Shown here one piece after another: positions 10,061 through 20,288 of a stretch of 20,608 nt of DNA. This stretch comes from Plakobranchus ocellatus. Its lineage: Eukaryota; Mollusca; Gastropoda; Plakobranchidae. Numbering within the stretch: the stretch's first letter is position 1; each line of letters starts with the position of its first letter. A model generated the notes under the pieces. The model did no database searches and was not told the origin of the DNA. It worked only from the letters and a program-made list of their open reading frames with translations. The position numbers and the translations under genes are program-made. The stretch is taken from contig BLXT01008078.1 of assembly GCA_019648995.1 (NCBI GenBank), positions 4,728 through 25,335 of the forward strand, read 5' to 3'.

Positions 10061-11160
10061 AATTATCAATTAAAACCTTATCGGCAGGCGATACAATAGT
10101 TCCTTTACATAGCGTAGAATATGGTTAAGATAAGCAGCAAGCTGTGCCGGTTGTGGGTCCTCTTTTTTTGACGTAATAGAAAATTATTGGAAGAAAATTC
10201 ATGCTTGAACAATACTAGGCAATTAGTTAAAGCTTTTAAATCTTGGTTGAAGTTGAATGTCTGTAAATATTGGAAGAAGACTAACCATAATCTATGGTCC
10301 TTAATTAGTATATTGAAATGTATTTTCCTCTCTCTAGTCCATAATCATTCTTGATTCACAACTAGACCTCACACTGATGAAAAGACTGGCAGTGGCCAGT
10401 TATAGATCTGTGGTTCTAAAGTACCTAATTGAGGATGAGGTATATGAGACGGTCAAAAGCCATTCACATATAGTGATCTGTTATTTGACGTTAAGTGAGT
10501 TGGTTAATGAAATTAGCAAAGACACCTCTGAAATGATATATTATATGGTGTATTGGCAGTCATCTCTAAATAGCTTAACGGCGTGAACAAGCAATATATC
10601 TGTAATGATCTATTATTTGTTATACATAAGCCATAAAAACCATAAAAAGATTAACCACGAATGGGATATTTGAGATGAACAACCATAAATCTGCGCTGAT
10701 CATAATTCGGTACATTCTTAGTAAATAAAGAATAGGCTTTGTGTCACATGAACATCTGATATATCTGTAATGACCGTTTATCCGGCGTGTTTTGTTTTTC
10801 TTACGCACTATCCCCTATGGTCTCTGTAAATATATCTCTGTATAAAACTAAATTGAATAGTAAGCTGTTTTGTGAACAACATATTTCAAATAAAGTAAAG
10901 AGTTTCAAGAAATCAGGACCAAACGGAAAACAAGTATTTTTCTTCAATCTCTATAACTTGCAATCGAGATTAAAACAGCTGATAAATTAATACTGCTAAC
11001 ACAATTCAGAAAGAACTGGCTGCTGTGAAGAACGAACACTGATGATTGTGTATCGCCTATATGAGGTCATGCGATAAACATATTGTTGGAAGTTGTGTCA
11101 ATTGTTGGATGCGCCTCAGTTAAACCCCGATGAAATGTAGAAATCTGACACAGCTTAAAA
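10061..11160. other. Non-coding stretch
   Basis: No supported gene. The start could contain the C-terminal end of the RT fossil. A loose motif TCTGTAATGA occurs at about 10598 and 10761 with weaker relatives near 10472 and 10528, but the spacing is irregular and I do not call a repeat. The 69-codon ATG frame at 10377-10586 has no recognised motif. Confidence 0.4.
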
Positions 11161-11299
11161 TTACTTTAAGCCTATTGCGTTGACTTGATAGTATAATTGT
11201 ATAATTATTCCCTTCCACAGCTGAATTAAGTTAATGCCTTTATTTATATAACTGTTACAAAGCATGTAATCTATTAAGTGCCATCATTGGCTGTTGATT
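11161..11299 (+). repeat. Direct duplication, unit 1
   Basis: This unit shares most of its bases with 11334-11469 in the same orientation. Shared blocks include CCTATTG.GTTGACTTG, ATAATTGTATAAT, and ACAAAGCATGTAATCTATTA followed by AGTG.CATCATTG. The period is 173 bases with about 34 bases between the units. Differences are mainly substitutions and small indels, so the duplication is not recent. No coding potential is seen. Confidence 0.9.
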
Positions 11300-11333
11300 A
11301 TAAGTTACATTACACTGGCAGGTGATAAAAGAG

Positions 11334-11469
11334 TTACTTTAGGCCTATTGTGTTGACTTGGTAATATAATTGTATAATCATTCCTTTTCGGAGCTTAGTT
11401 AAGTTAATGAATGTATCTATATAATGATACAAAGCATGTAATCTATTAAGTGGCATCATTGCCTGTTGA
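11334..11469 (+). repeat. Direct duplication, unit 2
   Basis: Second copy of the unit at 11161-11299; the best-conserved part is the block at about 11430-11460. After CTGTTGA at the end the two copies diverge. This could be two adjacent insertions of one short element or a local tandem duplication. Confidence 0.9.
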
Positions 11470-11915
11470 ATTTAGTTTTATTGTTTTGTCTAGTAGTTAT
11501 TTACGTTTGATCAAAGAACACTTAAATTTTAGAATTTAATTGGATTTGTCAAATTGAACTTCTGTGATCATAGCTTTATTTTTAATGCAGTTGAATTGCT
11601 TGAGCCATATCCCCACACGTGCCTAAAGGGCCATGAGTTCAAATAGTAAATAGCACAAAGCCTTTCACGACAAGCATCTTCCTGTGAATCCTAGATCTAC
11701 GCTTTCCTGTCTTGTAGTTTACCATAACCACTCATTCCTCAATATATCAGGGTAACGGATTTTGAGCTGGTGGCAATCAATATCTGTACTATGTTTTGGA
11801 TTCCTTTGATGAGTCTTCAGTATATAGTGAACAGGCGTAAAAACGTAAAGGGGCCAAGATTGACAATTTTTTCAGCAATTTTCAATTTTTGGGCAGCATA
11901 TAATGTCTGAACAGT
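11470..11915. other. Non-coding stretch
   Basis: Nothing recognised. A GAGTTCAAATAG string near 11635 looks faintly like a Pol III B box, but no A box or tRNA-like fold accompanies it. Confidence 0.45.
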
Positions 11916-11993
<78 letters not shown>

Positions 11994-12036
11994 TTCATCA
12001 TCATCATCATTGTCATCCTTATTATCATTATTCTTT
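11916..12036. repeat. (ATC)n microsatellite with a degenerate right edge
   Basis: ATC/CAT triplets run from 11916 to 12010 with one interruption (ATCTTC near 11991). They then grade into imperfect copies to about 12036. The poly-His open frame that crosses it (11903-12142) is a translation of the microsatellite. I see nothing before or after it that resembles a protein. Confidence 0.96.
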
Positions 12037-13285
12037 TTATTTTGCTTCTGAATTTTTCACACTCTATGTAAAGATAGGGTTAAATGGAAGAAAAGTCATT
12101 TCGATCATAAGAAATGGGAAGCAAAGAATGCTAAAAAAATGATATGGTCTGGCGTTTTCGAATAAAGAATCCAGGTGCAGTTTGCAAAATGTAAGCGCAG
12201 GAAAACTTTTGTGGACTGAACATCTTGTTCATTAAAAAAAACTGCAGCGCTAGATGGCTTGAGTATTTACATACAATTGAACTATCAATTTAAAGAAATA
12301 TTAAAGAATAAATTAAATTTTACAAAGACTTCAAATCGGTGTTTACAGCACTATCTAAAGAATCTGAGGGCTCAGGAAGTGAACTGCTAAAAAAAAAGTA
12401 CTTGTTTAAAGAGCTGAATCATATATTCTCTTCGTATTTCATAAGAATTGTACGTTGTTATCCTTAGATGTATTTTCTAATTCTTGATTGATTATGGAAA
12501 TGAATTATTTCTCTTTTTTGATGCGCGAAAATTATTTTGTTCCTGGGACATAATTTTTTTTTTTTACCAAAAAAAAAAAAAAAAAAAAAGAACACCTAGT
12601 ACTATGTTTGATATCGTGTATGTAAGTTTTTTTTTTGTTTTGTATTTTTCCACAGGCAGTGTATAGAGGTTGTGGGTGTAAAGGGCACGTTGCTAACGAG
12701 TCCGTTCTGAGATCTGCAGGTATCTTTCTGTAGCGCTCTGGGCTGTCGGGGGGCCAGAAAGCCGGAGATCAACCAGTTGTGGGCGGCCATATATAAAATC
12801 CTGCAACCTGCACGGAGTTTGAAATGCCTAAATTGTAAAAGACATAAAATCGGGAGTAATAGAAACCTGATTTAACTGTCACAAAGGCTCGAGGAGCTTT
12901 GCAAACAGCCAGAACATAAATATCTTTGCGTAGATTATTAATGTATGTGGTAAAAAAAATCAATATTGGTGTTTTACGCGCCAGCTGTGTGATAGGCTTA
13001 GAGTATCTGACGACACAAAGTCAATACTCATTAAAACATAAAAAAATTCCTTTATCTTATTGGATCTCTGAGATTTCAGACCATCAGCATCAGCTATGGC
13101 GACGTTCGGGCAATGTTTTTTTTTGATTGTTCGGACCATTTTAGTCACGACTTTCTCTGCCAAGACTCAAGCACGTGAGATTTTTTTATTCCATCTTAAA
13201 CGCACTTTTGTCTCACATTTAAAACTTGAATGGTTTATAAACTAAGATAGAGAAGCTATTATAACAACTATTCCCACCAAGTATG
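12037..13285. other. Non-coding stretch containing the T/A hairpin
   Basis: No supported gene. A GC-richer patch at about 12655-12830 includes GGGCTGTCGGGGGGCCAG and the string CCATATATAAAATCC. Several short open frames on both strands cross it, but none carries a motif that I can name. It could be a fragment of an unrecognised repeat. Confidence 0.4.
12554..12589. repeat. T12-ACC-A21 hairpin
   Basis: Twelve T (12554-12565), then ACC, then 21 A (12569-12589). The T-run can pair with the A-run to give a 12-bp stem with a 3-base loop. It may have formed by two homopolymer expansions or by the poly(A) end of an inserted retroposon. Length in the assembly may be unreliable because both halves are homopolymers. 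Confidence 0.9.
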
Positions 13286-13372
13286 GGCGTTGGTGGCAAA
13301 TGAGTAATTAAGCCGCCTCTCATATGAAGCGACCTTTCTATTGAGGGTTCAAATTAGAGCTGGCCATCCATG
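13286..13372 (+). mobile_element. Degraded tRNA-derived SINE head
   Basis: The stretch GGCGTTGGTGGCAAATGAG (from 13286) has the shape of a Pol III A box. GAGGGTTCAAATTAGAGC, 54 to 71 bases downstream, resembles a B box (GGTTCRANNCC) in which the final CC is lost. The order, spacing and the GCTGGCC that follows fit the start of tRNA-derived SINEs. The stems of a functional tRNA do not form, so it is not a tRNA gene. The 3' tail was not delimited. Confidence 0.4.
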
Positions 13373-15916
13373 CCTTGGCTTATTAAGGGCCTACTAGCCT
13401 GATATCACCTTGTTTATGTTCAATACTAAATCTCACAAACTCATTTAAGTCGTAGATCAACATAACTGCCATTTAATGAAAACTCTCACTTTAGAAATAA
13501 CTCATAAATTCATTTTTAGAATTTCTTAATGAAGCACTTGTCTATACACAAGCAATAGTAATCAATATCTTACTTCTCAGTGTACGTATTTGGCTTTGAA
13601 TTCAATCATGTAGATTGTGGGCCTGAGTTATTTTGCAAGCAACCACTTGTTCGGCCAAATTCCTTTTTAGCTTTGTTTTTCTTTGCGAAAGAGGTGATGA
13701 AGCACACTAAATAGCATATATTGATATTGAAGCAAAGTCACCTTCCTACTAGTACTGCAGATTTATTTCATTATATTTTGTAAAAAGTAACCTTTCAGTG
13801 AGCATGTCAACAGTATTTATTCGAACCAAATCAAAGTTACCGTCTTGTTCATACGTGAACAGTGCATATTATATATGTCAGCAAAGTAACTGGAGAATGA
13901 GGGAGAGTGTGACGATTGGTGCTGAATTCAGGTCTAGACTTGAAACGGCTTATATTGTGATTTGGCCTTGTTAATTGGTTAGATTTTCAGTGGGCATGGA
14001 TTATATCTATTTTTGTTTGATGCTGATATATTGGTTTAAGCTTTGTTTATTCTTTTAGATCTAAGGCTTTCTAGAAGGTTCTTGGAGATGTGGGAACATT
14101 GTTTACCTGAAGTGGTTAGATCATAATTATCCATGGTGGGTGTGTCAAGTTTATGTGAAAAGCGGGAAAGTTTGATTAACCATTATTTTTAAATAAATTA
14201 GATTAAACAATTCTTCGAATATCACTTTTTCCATTTCGATTTTGAATCTGACCTTTGCTCTAGTCGAGATAAATTGCCCTCTAAGCTTACATTGCTATAG
14301 CATCTGCGCACATCCCGGACAATCAATTTTGTTGCAGGTATCTCTTGATCCCCTTTCAGAATAAAAGGGTTTGACAAAGCAACTTCAGTTTGATTTTTTT
14401 TTTATAAGAGCTTTATTTGTGTCGCTTGTGTGGAAGATTACAGATCTAGATGGTCTTAATGCCCGCTCCTGCCACCTATTCATCTGCAGTACAAAGTTCA
14501 TGCGTGCTTGTGTTTTTAGGCACATCGCGAGATGTAGTTGAACAGAGATGTTGGCTGTATTTATTTTATAAACTAACTACAATCTCAAACAAGAGAAAAA
14601 GAAAAGCTAAAACACTCGATCAGATAAGCAAACTGGAAAAAAACAGAGAGGCTAGAGAGTATATACCAATATACTCTTACAGAAAGATGGACACGGAAAG
14701 AAACAAAAGATTGCATGTTCAACCAAGTCTATTGTACTAGAAACACAAAAAAAAAGTTACATTTAATAAGGGGAAGAGAAAAACACAAGCAACTACTGTA
14801 AATCTGTACAAAACAAACAGCTAGATAGTGGAGAAAGGATAGACTTAAGGACAAATAGAAAGTTATCTTGATCAATGGATTTGATGTCAAGCAAATGATT
14901 AGTGAAAATGGGGAGAAAATCAACAAATTGAATGAAAATGGGTGCAAAAGCAGAGGCTGACTGACCATACATGTTCAAATAGGCATTCACATTTCTTTTT
15001 ATTTTGCTAGAAGGCAAAAGAGTAACAGAATCCAAGCCGTCCTTGGTGTCGAATGTATAACAAAGAGAAAATGGGGGAGTTTAAAACTCTACCTTTAATA
15101 GAATTCCGAAGTACAGAAAGAAATAGTCGATAAATAAAACTAAAATTAAAGTAAAAATGATCTAGATCTATTTGTAGTGAAATGTATATGGACTTACTTA
15201 CAGTATGGAGCTTAATCCTTGATGTAGAGCAAGCAATGGCGTCAACACAAAGAGAGCTCGAACTTCTATAAAAAAAATATTCCACTGTTAGTCCAGAAAT
15301 ACTAAAAAAAAGTACAAACTAAAGGAAAAAAAAATTATCCAAATTTATTATGACTGAAGTAAAGCAAGTGAAAAAATTTAGAAATATACGATGGAAGACA
15401 TTGAAATGTTGATCAGAGTATCAAGAAAACGACCTGTCTCCTTCAAGATCTATCGAAAGTGTCCCCAGAAGAGCTGGTTCTGTTTATGTTGACTTATAAA
15501 CCCATGCGTTGAAAAACTATTATTTTCTCGAAGCTGTGGGCGGTGGGTATAATCAATTATTTGTAAGATCGCTGGAGAGAGCTGGTATAGATCATTGAGA
15601 GATAAACCGCTGCGGTTAGGGAATTTGAAGATCTAAATAAATGTAGAAGTTAGATTGCTGTCCTAAAATCGTTTCTTATCTAAATAAATACCTTTTTGTT
15701 CTATTTTCGTAAAGACTTGGGGTGTTTTCTGTTCATTAGTGTATTTAAAAGAACCCAGTGTCACAGGCATTGTTCAACTATAACGAACCAGCTTTAAGCC
15801 ATTCCTGACTGAGAAGGAAGAAGAAGAGCAGGATTTTTTTGTCGAGCGTGCGCATGCAAAATATATTGTACAGTCATGTAAGGCATACTTTAATGGCTTC
15901 TATCTTTGCTCCCCAG
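13373..15916. other. Upstream region of the lectin exons (intron or promoter)
   Basis: No exon is convincingly identifiable here. A 5' exon with a signal peptide that ends in phase 1 is expected somewhere upstream of 15917. The ATG frame at 14450-14740 begins with a mildly hydrophobic segment but has no convincing donor. The minus-strand frames at 14729-15285 are rich in Ser, Phe and Leu from A-rich DNA and look non-coding. Just upstream of the acceptor, the lectin frame itself stays open back to 15784. Confidence 0.4.
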
Positions 15917-16081
15917 GGCTTAGCTGTGATCGTGGTTGGGTAACAGCACCCAATGGTGTAGATTGCTTTAAGTTATTTGATAATCCAACAAAATCCTGGT
16001 ATGATGCCAGGCGAGCATGCAAGAGCAACGGCGGAGACCTAGTGACCATTCGCGACAAGGACAGGTCAAACTTTATTAAAG
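15917..16081 (+). CDS. C-type lectin-like domain, exon 1 of the domain (partial gene)
   Basis: The exon encodes about 54 residues of the N-terminal part of a long-form C-type lectin-like domain. It carries CDRGW (the N-terminal hairpin), a second Cys in VDCFKLF, then a W..A...C helix (SWYDARRAC), GGDLVTI, and an acidic/basic stretch ending SNFIK. These match the family order C..GW...CY...W..A...C...G..L..I..... The acceptor is a pyrimidine-rich tract ending CCCCAG at 15916, and the donor is AAAG|GTTAGA at 16081/16082. The incoming intron is phase 1 (two bases complete a codon) and the outgoing intron is also phase 1. Phase-1 entry is common for extracellular modules. Proteins with this domain are usually secreted or membrane-bound and bind sugars or other ligands. 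In molluscs many act in immunity, but that role is not shown here. Confidence 0.9.
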
Positions 16082-18386
16082 GTTAGAAGAGCAACTATTG
16101 AGAGAACTAGTTTAAATACAGTTTGCTGGTTTGGTTCTTGTACTTAATTCGAAAAATTTTGCACATTTTTATGCACTTCAAATTGATGTTGATATTCACT
16201 CATTACTTTTTACGAGTCCATGTTGAGACTGCAGCTAATGGTTACTACAAATTGATATCTAAAATTCAATGATGGAGGGATATTTGTTTCTGACATGAGC
16301 TTGCAATACTGATTATTCATGAGCGTGTTAAACAACACCCTTTTCGAGTTGATGCGTATCTCTGTCTATATCGCTGCAATGAAAACTCGAAATGTTCAAT
16401 AGGACAACAGAATGAAGGGACATATAAATGCTAAGGTTTGCTGAACATCCATCAACTTTAGAATGTTTCTTCCTAACTATAATTGAGATAAAGGCAAATA
16501 ATGCGTTTAAAAATTTTTGACGGGCCCCAATAAAAGCTATAAAAGAAAATGTTATTTTTGCCTATAGAGGACCATGTACATAATATTCTGCTGGTTGCTG
16601 TTAGTATCATCAAAAATGGACAAGATCCCCACTCAGAAAACACCACAAACAATACAAAATCTGGGATCTAAATGATACAATGTGAACTGATTTGATATGT
16701 TCGCCTTCCGTAGACCCCACAAGCTTAAGGACACATTAGTACATTCCAAAACAATTGTAAGGGCCGATTAACTTAGGTTTTCAACCCTTTAATGCAGCGA
16801 TATGCAAAACATGCAGATACACTACGATTACATCATATGTTAAATCTTCATCAAATAATGCCACATATATTATCCCATATAGTTTATCTTTCATGTCTCA
16901 CAACATTATATTCCTAATCACATGAATCAAATGCAACAAACAATTTTTTTGCTCGAAATATTAAAAGCATGCTTGACACACCACAAATTTATCCCCACAA
17001 ACGACAGAAATACACCTGTAGCTAGGCATTTCAATTTCCGAGACCATAGTATTGACCATGTAAATATAATAGCAATTGGTTGTTTATCCCCCTCCCACTC
17101 CATAAAGAAACTCAACAGAGAAACCCAAAGAGAAAGAAAGTAGGTATAGTGCAAATCCAACTGTCGTCATGAGATGCCGCGTAAAACATTAGATATAAGG
17201 GACCCCCTAAAATCTAGATCTGAATAACATTCGCGTCGTATGAAATGGAATGAGATGCCGATTCATTCTTTCCCATATTTTATATTTTTTGTGTATTGTG
17301 ATTTTTATGTTCGTAAAACTTTTGAACGATTGAAGTAATGAATTCCTGCTATTTTAGATAGCTAAATTCTCGTGGATATAAAGCTAGAATCTAAGTCTGT
17401 AGGCCTAATAGGGTCTATCTAGATTTAGACAATGACGCCTTAATTTAGATAGCTAAGCTAAAATCTAGACTTTTGCTTCAATTGTAACTTTGAATAAAAG
17501 ATATTCATAAGAGTATCTCTATGGCCTCAATTTTAAACCGGGAATTTATAGATTTCAAACTCTCTGTTAGCAACATGGCTGACCATAAAATCCTAAGTTA
17601 TAATTTCAGGAAACAATATACAAACAAAAATTAGAATGAGAAAGAATTTGAACTAGAGATAAACAGTGCACTCCTCCACCTCAGCCAATCTTTGATACAA
17701 AGTTTGAAGTCATTCTCTTCTGAGATTGTTGAAAGTTTCTTCTCCAGTATGTTGAAATTTTAAAAAAAAGGTAATGGACCTATTTAGAACTGCATATTTT
17801 TTATGCAACTTCCTGCCAATTTTTCATATTTCTGAGTCATGTGTTTTTTTAGATTACTCTGCTCGTTGAATTTTCGTTGAATTTTTATCCTATCTCATTT
17901 GCTACTAGATCTATATTTTAGACTCCAGCACACTCATTCTCTTCTTCGCAGCTTTAATTGTATGGTGGAAATCATATCAGAGCCTTACAGAATTTAGAGA
18001 ATGATTATAAAAACAGCATTAAAAGTTTGGTGCATAAATATTGTGTTACAGAGATTATGTCTAAGCAAAATGATGAAAACCAGCAAGGAGTTTGGTTTGT
18101 CTATAACTAGGTTTATTTTAAAAAGTGCTTTAGACCTAAACAAATGAAATACCCCAAACTTTTAGAGCAAGGTCGTCAACTGAAAATTACACGTATTAAG
18201 TAAAAAAAAAAAAAAAAAAACAACAACAAAATCAAAAAGAAAAAATGCGCTTAAATCTAAGCTAATAATGGTGCAGGTTATAGATCTGCATTCAAGGAGC
18301 GAATGCAGGAAGCTAGGCCTACATTACTTACATAGATGATTTTTCGATCTATTCATTTGACATTTTCTTATTGTTTTTCTTTACAG
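16082..18386 (+). other. Intron of the lectin gene (phase 1, 2305 bp)
   Basis: The intron starts GTTAGA and ends TTGTTTTTCTTTACAG, a strong acceptor. It contains a short duplicated block, TTAGATAGCTAA, at 17354-17365 and 17445-17456, within a cluster of TCTAGA-like words (17380-17470). An A19 run at 18202-18220 is followed by CAACAACAAAATC, which might be the tail of a retroposed sequence. Small open frames in it (16922-17143, both strands) have no recognisable motif. Confidence 0.8.
18202..18220. repeat. Poly(A) run, possible retroposon tail
   Basis: Nineteen A bases followed by CAACAACAAAATCAAAAAG. It lies in the lectin intron. I found no clear SINE or LINE body upstream and no target-site duplication. 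Confidence 0.8.
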
Positions 18387-18481
18387 AGCAATTCGTATAT
18401 AATAACACAAGTTCGATGTGGATTGGATTACGCAAATTACGTAGAAGTGAAAAGTGGCGCTGGCTGGATGAAGACCTAAAG
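18387..18481 (+). CDS. C-type lectin-like domain, exon 2 of the domain (partial gene)
   Basis: Two bases (AG) complete the codon split at the previous exon (G|AG, Glu). The next 31 codons read QFVYNNTSSMWIGLRKL, then RRSEKWRWLDEDLK. WIGL is the best-conserved motif of the C-type lectin fold, and W.W.D in the strand after it fits the family. NNTS offers possible N-glycosylation. The donor AAG|GTAAGT at 18481/18482 is a perfect consensus and leaves phase 0. The frame, order and splice phases join cleanly to exon 1, so both belong to one gene. The C-terminal half of the domain, including any EPN or QPD and WND calcium or sugar-binding residues and the last cysteines, is not in the window. Carbohydrate specificity therefore cannot be predicted. 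Confidence 0.9.
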
Positions 18482-19689
18482 GTAAGTGATATTTCTGATT
18501 GATTCTCTTGTTTCATTTGTATTGTTTTTGCGCGTCAGGCTTAGAACTATGTTAGAGAAAAGACATAACAATCCTTTGGGACATTCAGTACTTCAAAACG
18601 ACATTTTTTTTTTTTACTAAGATCGAGATGAATCAGGATGTATGAGCTGTGCACTCTCATAATAAAAATTATAGGTACGAGGTACGAGCCTTCTTACGGA
18701 TGTTGACTGTTCGCCATTTTTCTAATGGCCTCATAGCTCAACAAAGACTTTAAAACTTCAAGAGTTTCGGTTAGAACAATAATTAGTATTATTTACTTGT
18801 TAAAGGCTGATCTTTTCTAACTTTGTTTTACGGCCCCTAACTTAATTGCGATCTTTATGTGCTGAAAAAAGCGGCATGTAAAAAAATAAACCAAAAAACA
18901 GCAGAGTTATGAATAACAAAAGGGAAAAAAAGAATTGCTATTCTATGCTACGTCTATCAGCTAAGGGGCTATTGCCTTGTTTAATTCGGCCATAGAGAGG
19001 GAACCAAGGTATCAATGAGACAGACTAAAGCAGGAGCTCCAAAGAAGAGGAGACGTAAAAGTGGAGAGGGCTAAATAAAAATAAATACATGAATAAGTAA
19101 GGGGTTACTTGCTTTCAAACGTAAAGATAGAGCTGATGTGAGGTTCGGTCGCATCCAATGTCAGCATTAGGGAGGACTTTATGGACAATCATTCCAACTT
19201 CATAATCTCTGTCACTGATTTATAATTTGTCAAATACTGGGTTTGATCTTCTATACACGCTGTCCATTTTCTCTTGCATAAGCTTAATATATCCCATTAC
19301 CTTTTTCATCTTGAATTCGAATTAATCTAATTTTTCAGCCTCTCTGGATGTCTTAATATTATTTCATATGACATTACAAAATTTTTCTGACAGTTTAACG
19401 AATTGGCTGATAATAAATATATACATTGACACAACCATGCACCTTGTTGCTCAACAATGCAGGCGCATACCATCTCAATGTGCACAAATAATAGAGGATT
19501 TCATGACAGCTCGAAAAAACCAAAATCTATTTTTTTTCAAAGTACGAAAAAAAAAAAAAATAAAATATGTATAAGCCGCTGTAGATATAATACTAATTAA
19601 ATTTTACGGATTTTATATGTAAAAGAACTAATTCGCCTTAAATAAGCTCACTATCGACTGTTAAACGCTTTCAAAGGTCTGAAACGTTT
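18482..19689 (+). other. Next lectin intron, first part
   Basis: The sequence after the GTAAGT donor has no WND-containing or other lectin exon that I can recognise. I see no transposon ORF. A run of 14 A lies at 19547-19560. A short tandem AGGTACG pair lies near 18674-18687. Confidence 0.55.
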
Positions 19690-19790
19690 TTTAACTCTTA
19701 TTTCAGAAGTTGGACACGCCATAATACCTTGAGCTATTTGCACCGCCCTAGATCTCTAGCTTTCCAACCCTTCGTAAATGTTTTGTTAAG
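19690..19790 (-). repeat. Dispersed repeat, copy B (inverted relative to copy A)
   Basis: Positions 19742-19762 are the exact reverse complement of 623-643. Flanking similarity continues out of both ends of the 21-base core, as described for copy A. The copy sits in the presumed lectin intron. Confidence 0.7.
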
Positions 19791-19979
19791 GGCTTTAAAA
19801 CGATAACGTTTCTGCACTAAACATTCCTATATGACGAACAACTAGCAAAGAGCATAAAACTTGGAGTCAATGGAAAGACAATAATTTATTTCAAAGCCAT
19901 TGCCGCTCTTATGCGGAAACCAGAAACCAAAAACAAACAAAACAAAATCAGAAAGAAAAGTCGTTACTGCATCATACAC
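19791..19979 (+). other. Presumed intron, unassigned
   Basis: No gene or known element is visible. A short AAACAAACAAAACAAAATC stretch lies near 19930-19948, just before the GA-rich tract. Confidence 0.5.
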
Positions 19980-20242
19980 TAAAGAAAGAGTCACATAGAA
20001 AGAGAGAGTTAAGAGAGAAAGTGGAAGAAATGATACAGAAAAAGTGACAGACAGAGAGTGACATAAAGAGTGCGAAAGTCAAGGAGAGAGTGATAGAGAC
20101 AACTCAGGAAAGAAACAGAGAAAGAGAGATTAATAGTGAGAGAGTGCGTGAGAGGAAAGGAGACAGCAAAATGAAGAAACAGAGACAGGTGCCTATAAAG
20201 AGAACGAAATCGATATTAATAGAGAGAGAAAGAGTGACTGAG

Positions 20243-20286
<44 letters not shown>
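19980..20286. repeat. GA-rich degenerate tract ending in a clean (GA)n array
   Basis: About 300 bases of purine-rich sequence made of AGAGA, GAAAG and GACAGA units. It ends in a pure 39-base GA run (20248-20286). It looks like an old GA array that has mutated on its left and still slips on its right. The Glu/Arg-rich open frame at 20090-20314 is a translation of this repeat and is not a gene. Confidence 0.93.

Positions 20287-20288
<2 letters not shown>

Noticed and set aside
11903..12142. Histidine-rich protein that might bind metal
   Set aside because: The His run is the ATC array and the rest of the frame has no recognisable domain.
13286..13372. Functional tRNA gene
   Set aside because: The A- and B-box-like strings are present, but the acceptor, anticodon and T stems do not pair.
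1840..13480. Similar strings TAGATCAATACAACTGGCA (near 1863) and TAGATCAACATAACTGCCA (near 13455) as a dispersed repeat
   Set aside because: The similarity does not extend beyond about 20 bases with several mismatches.
14450..14740. Signal-peptide exon for the lectin gene
   Set aside because: The start is only mildly hydrophobic, there is no cleavage-site pattern that I trust, and no phase-1 GT donor follows it.
14729..15285. Overlapping minus-strand frames rich in Ser, Leu and Phe, possibly membrane proteins
   Set aside because: They come from A-rich plus-strand DNA, overlap one another, and show no clear splice or family signals.
15390..15514. Short open frame reading KKTTCLLQDLSKVSPEELV on the plus strand
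   Set aside because: It is only about 36 codons, with no family match and no splice context; it may be decayed transposon sequence.
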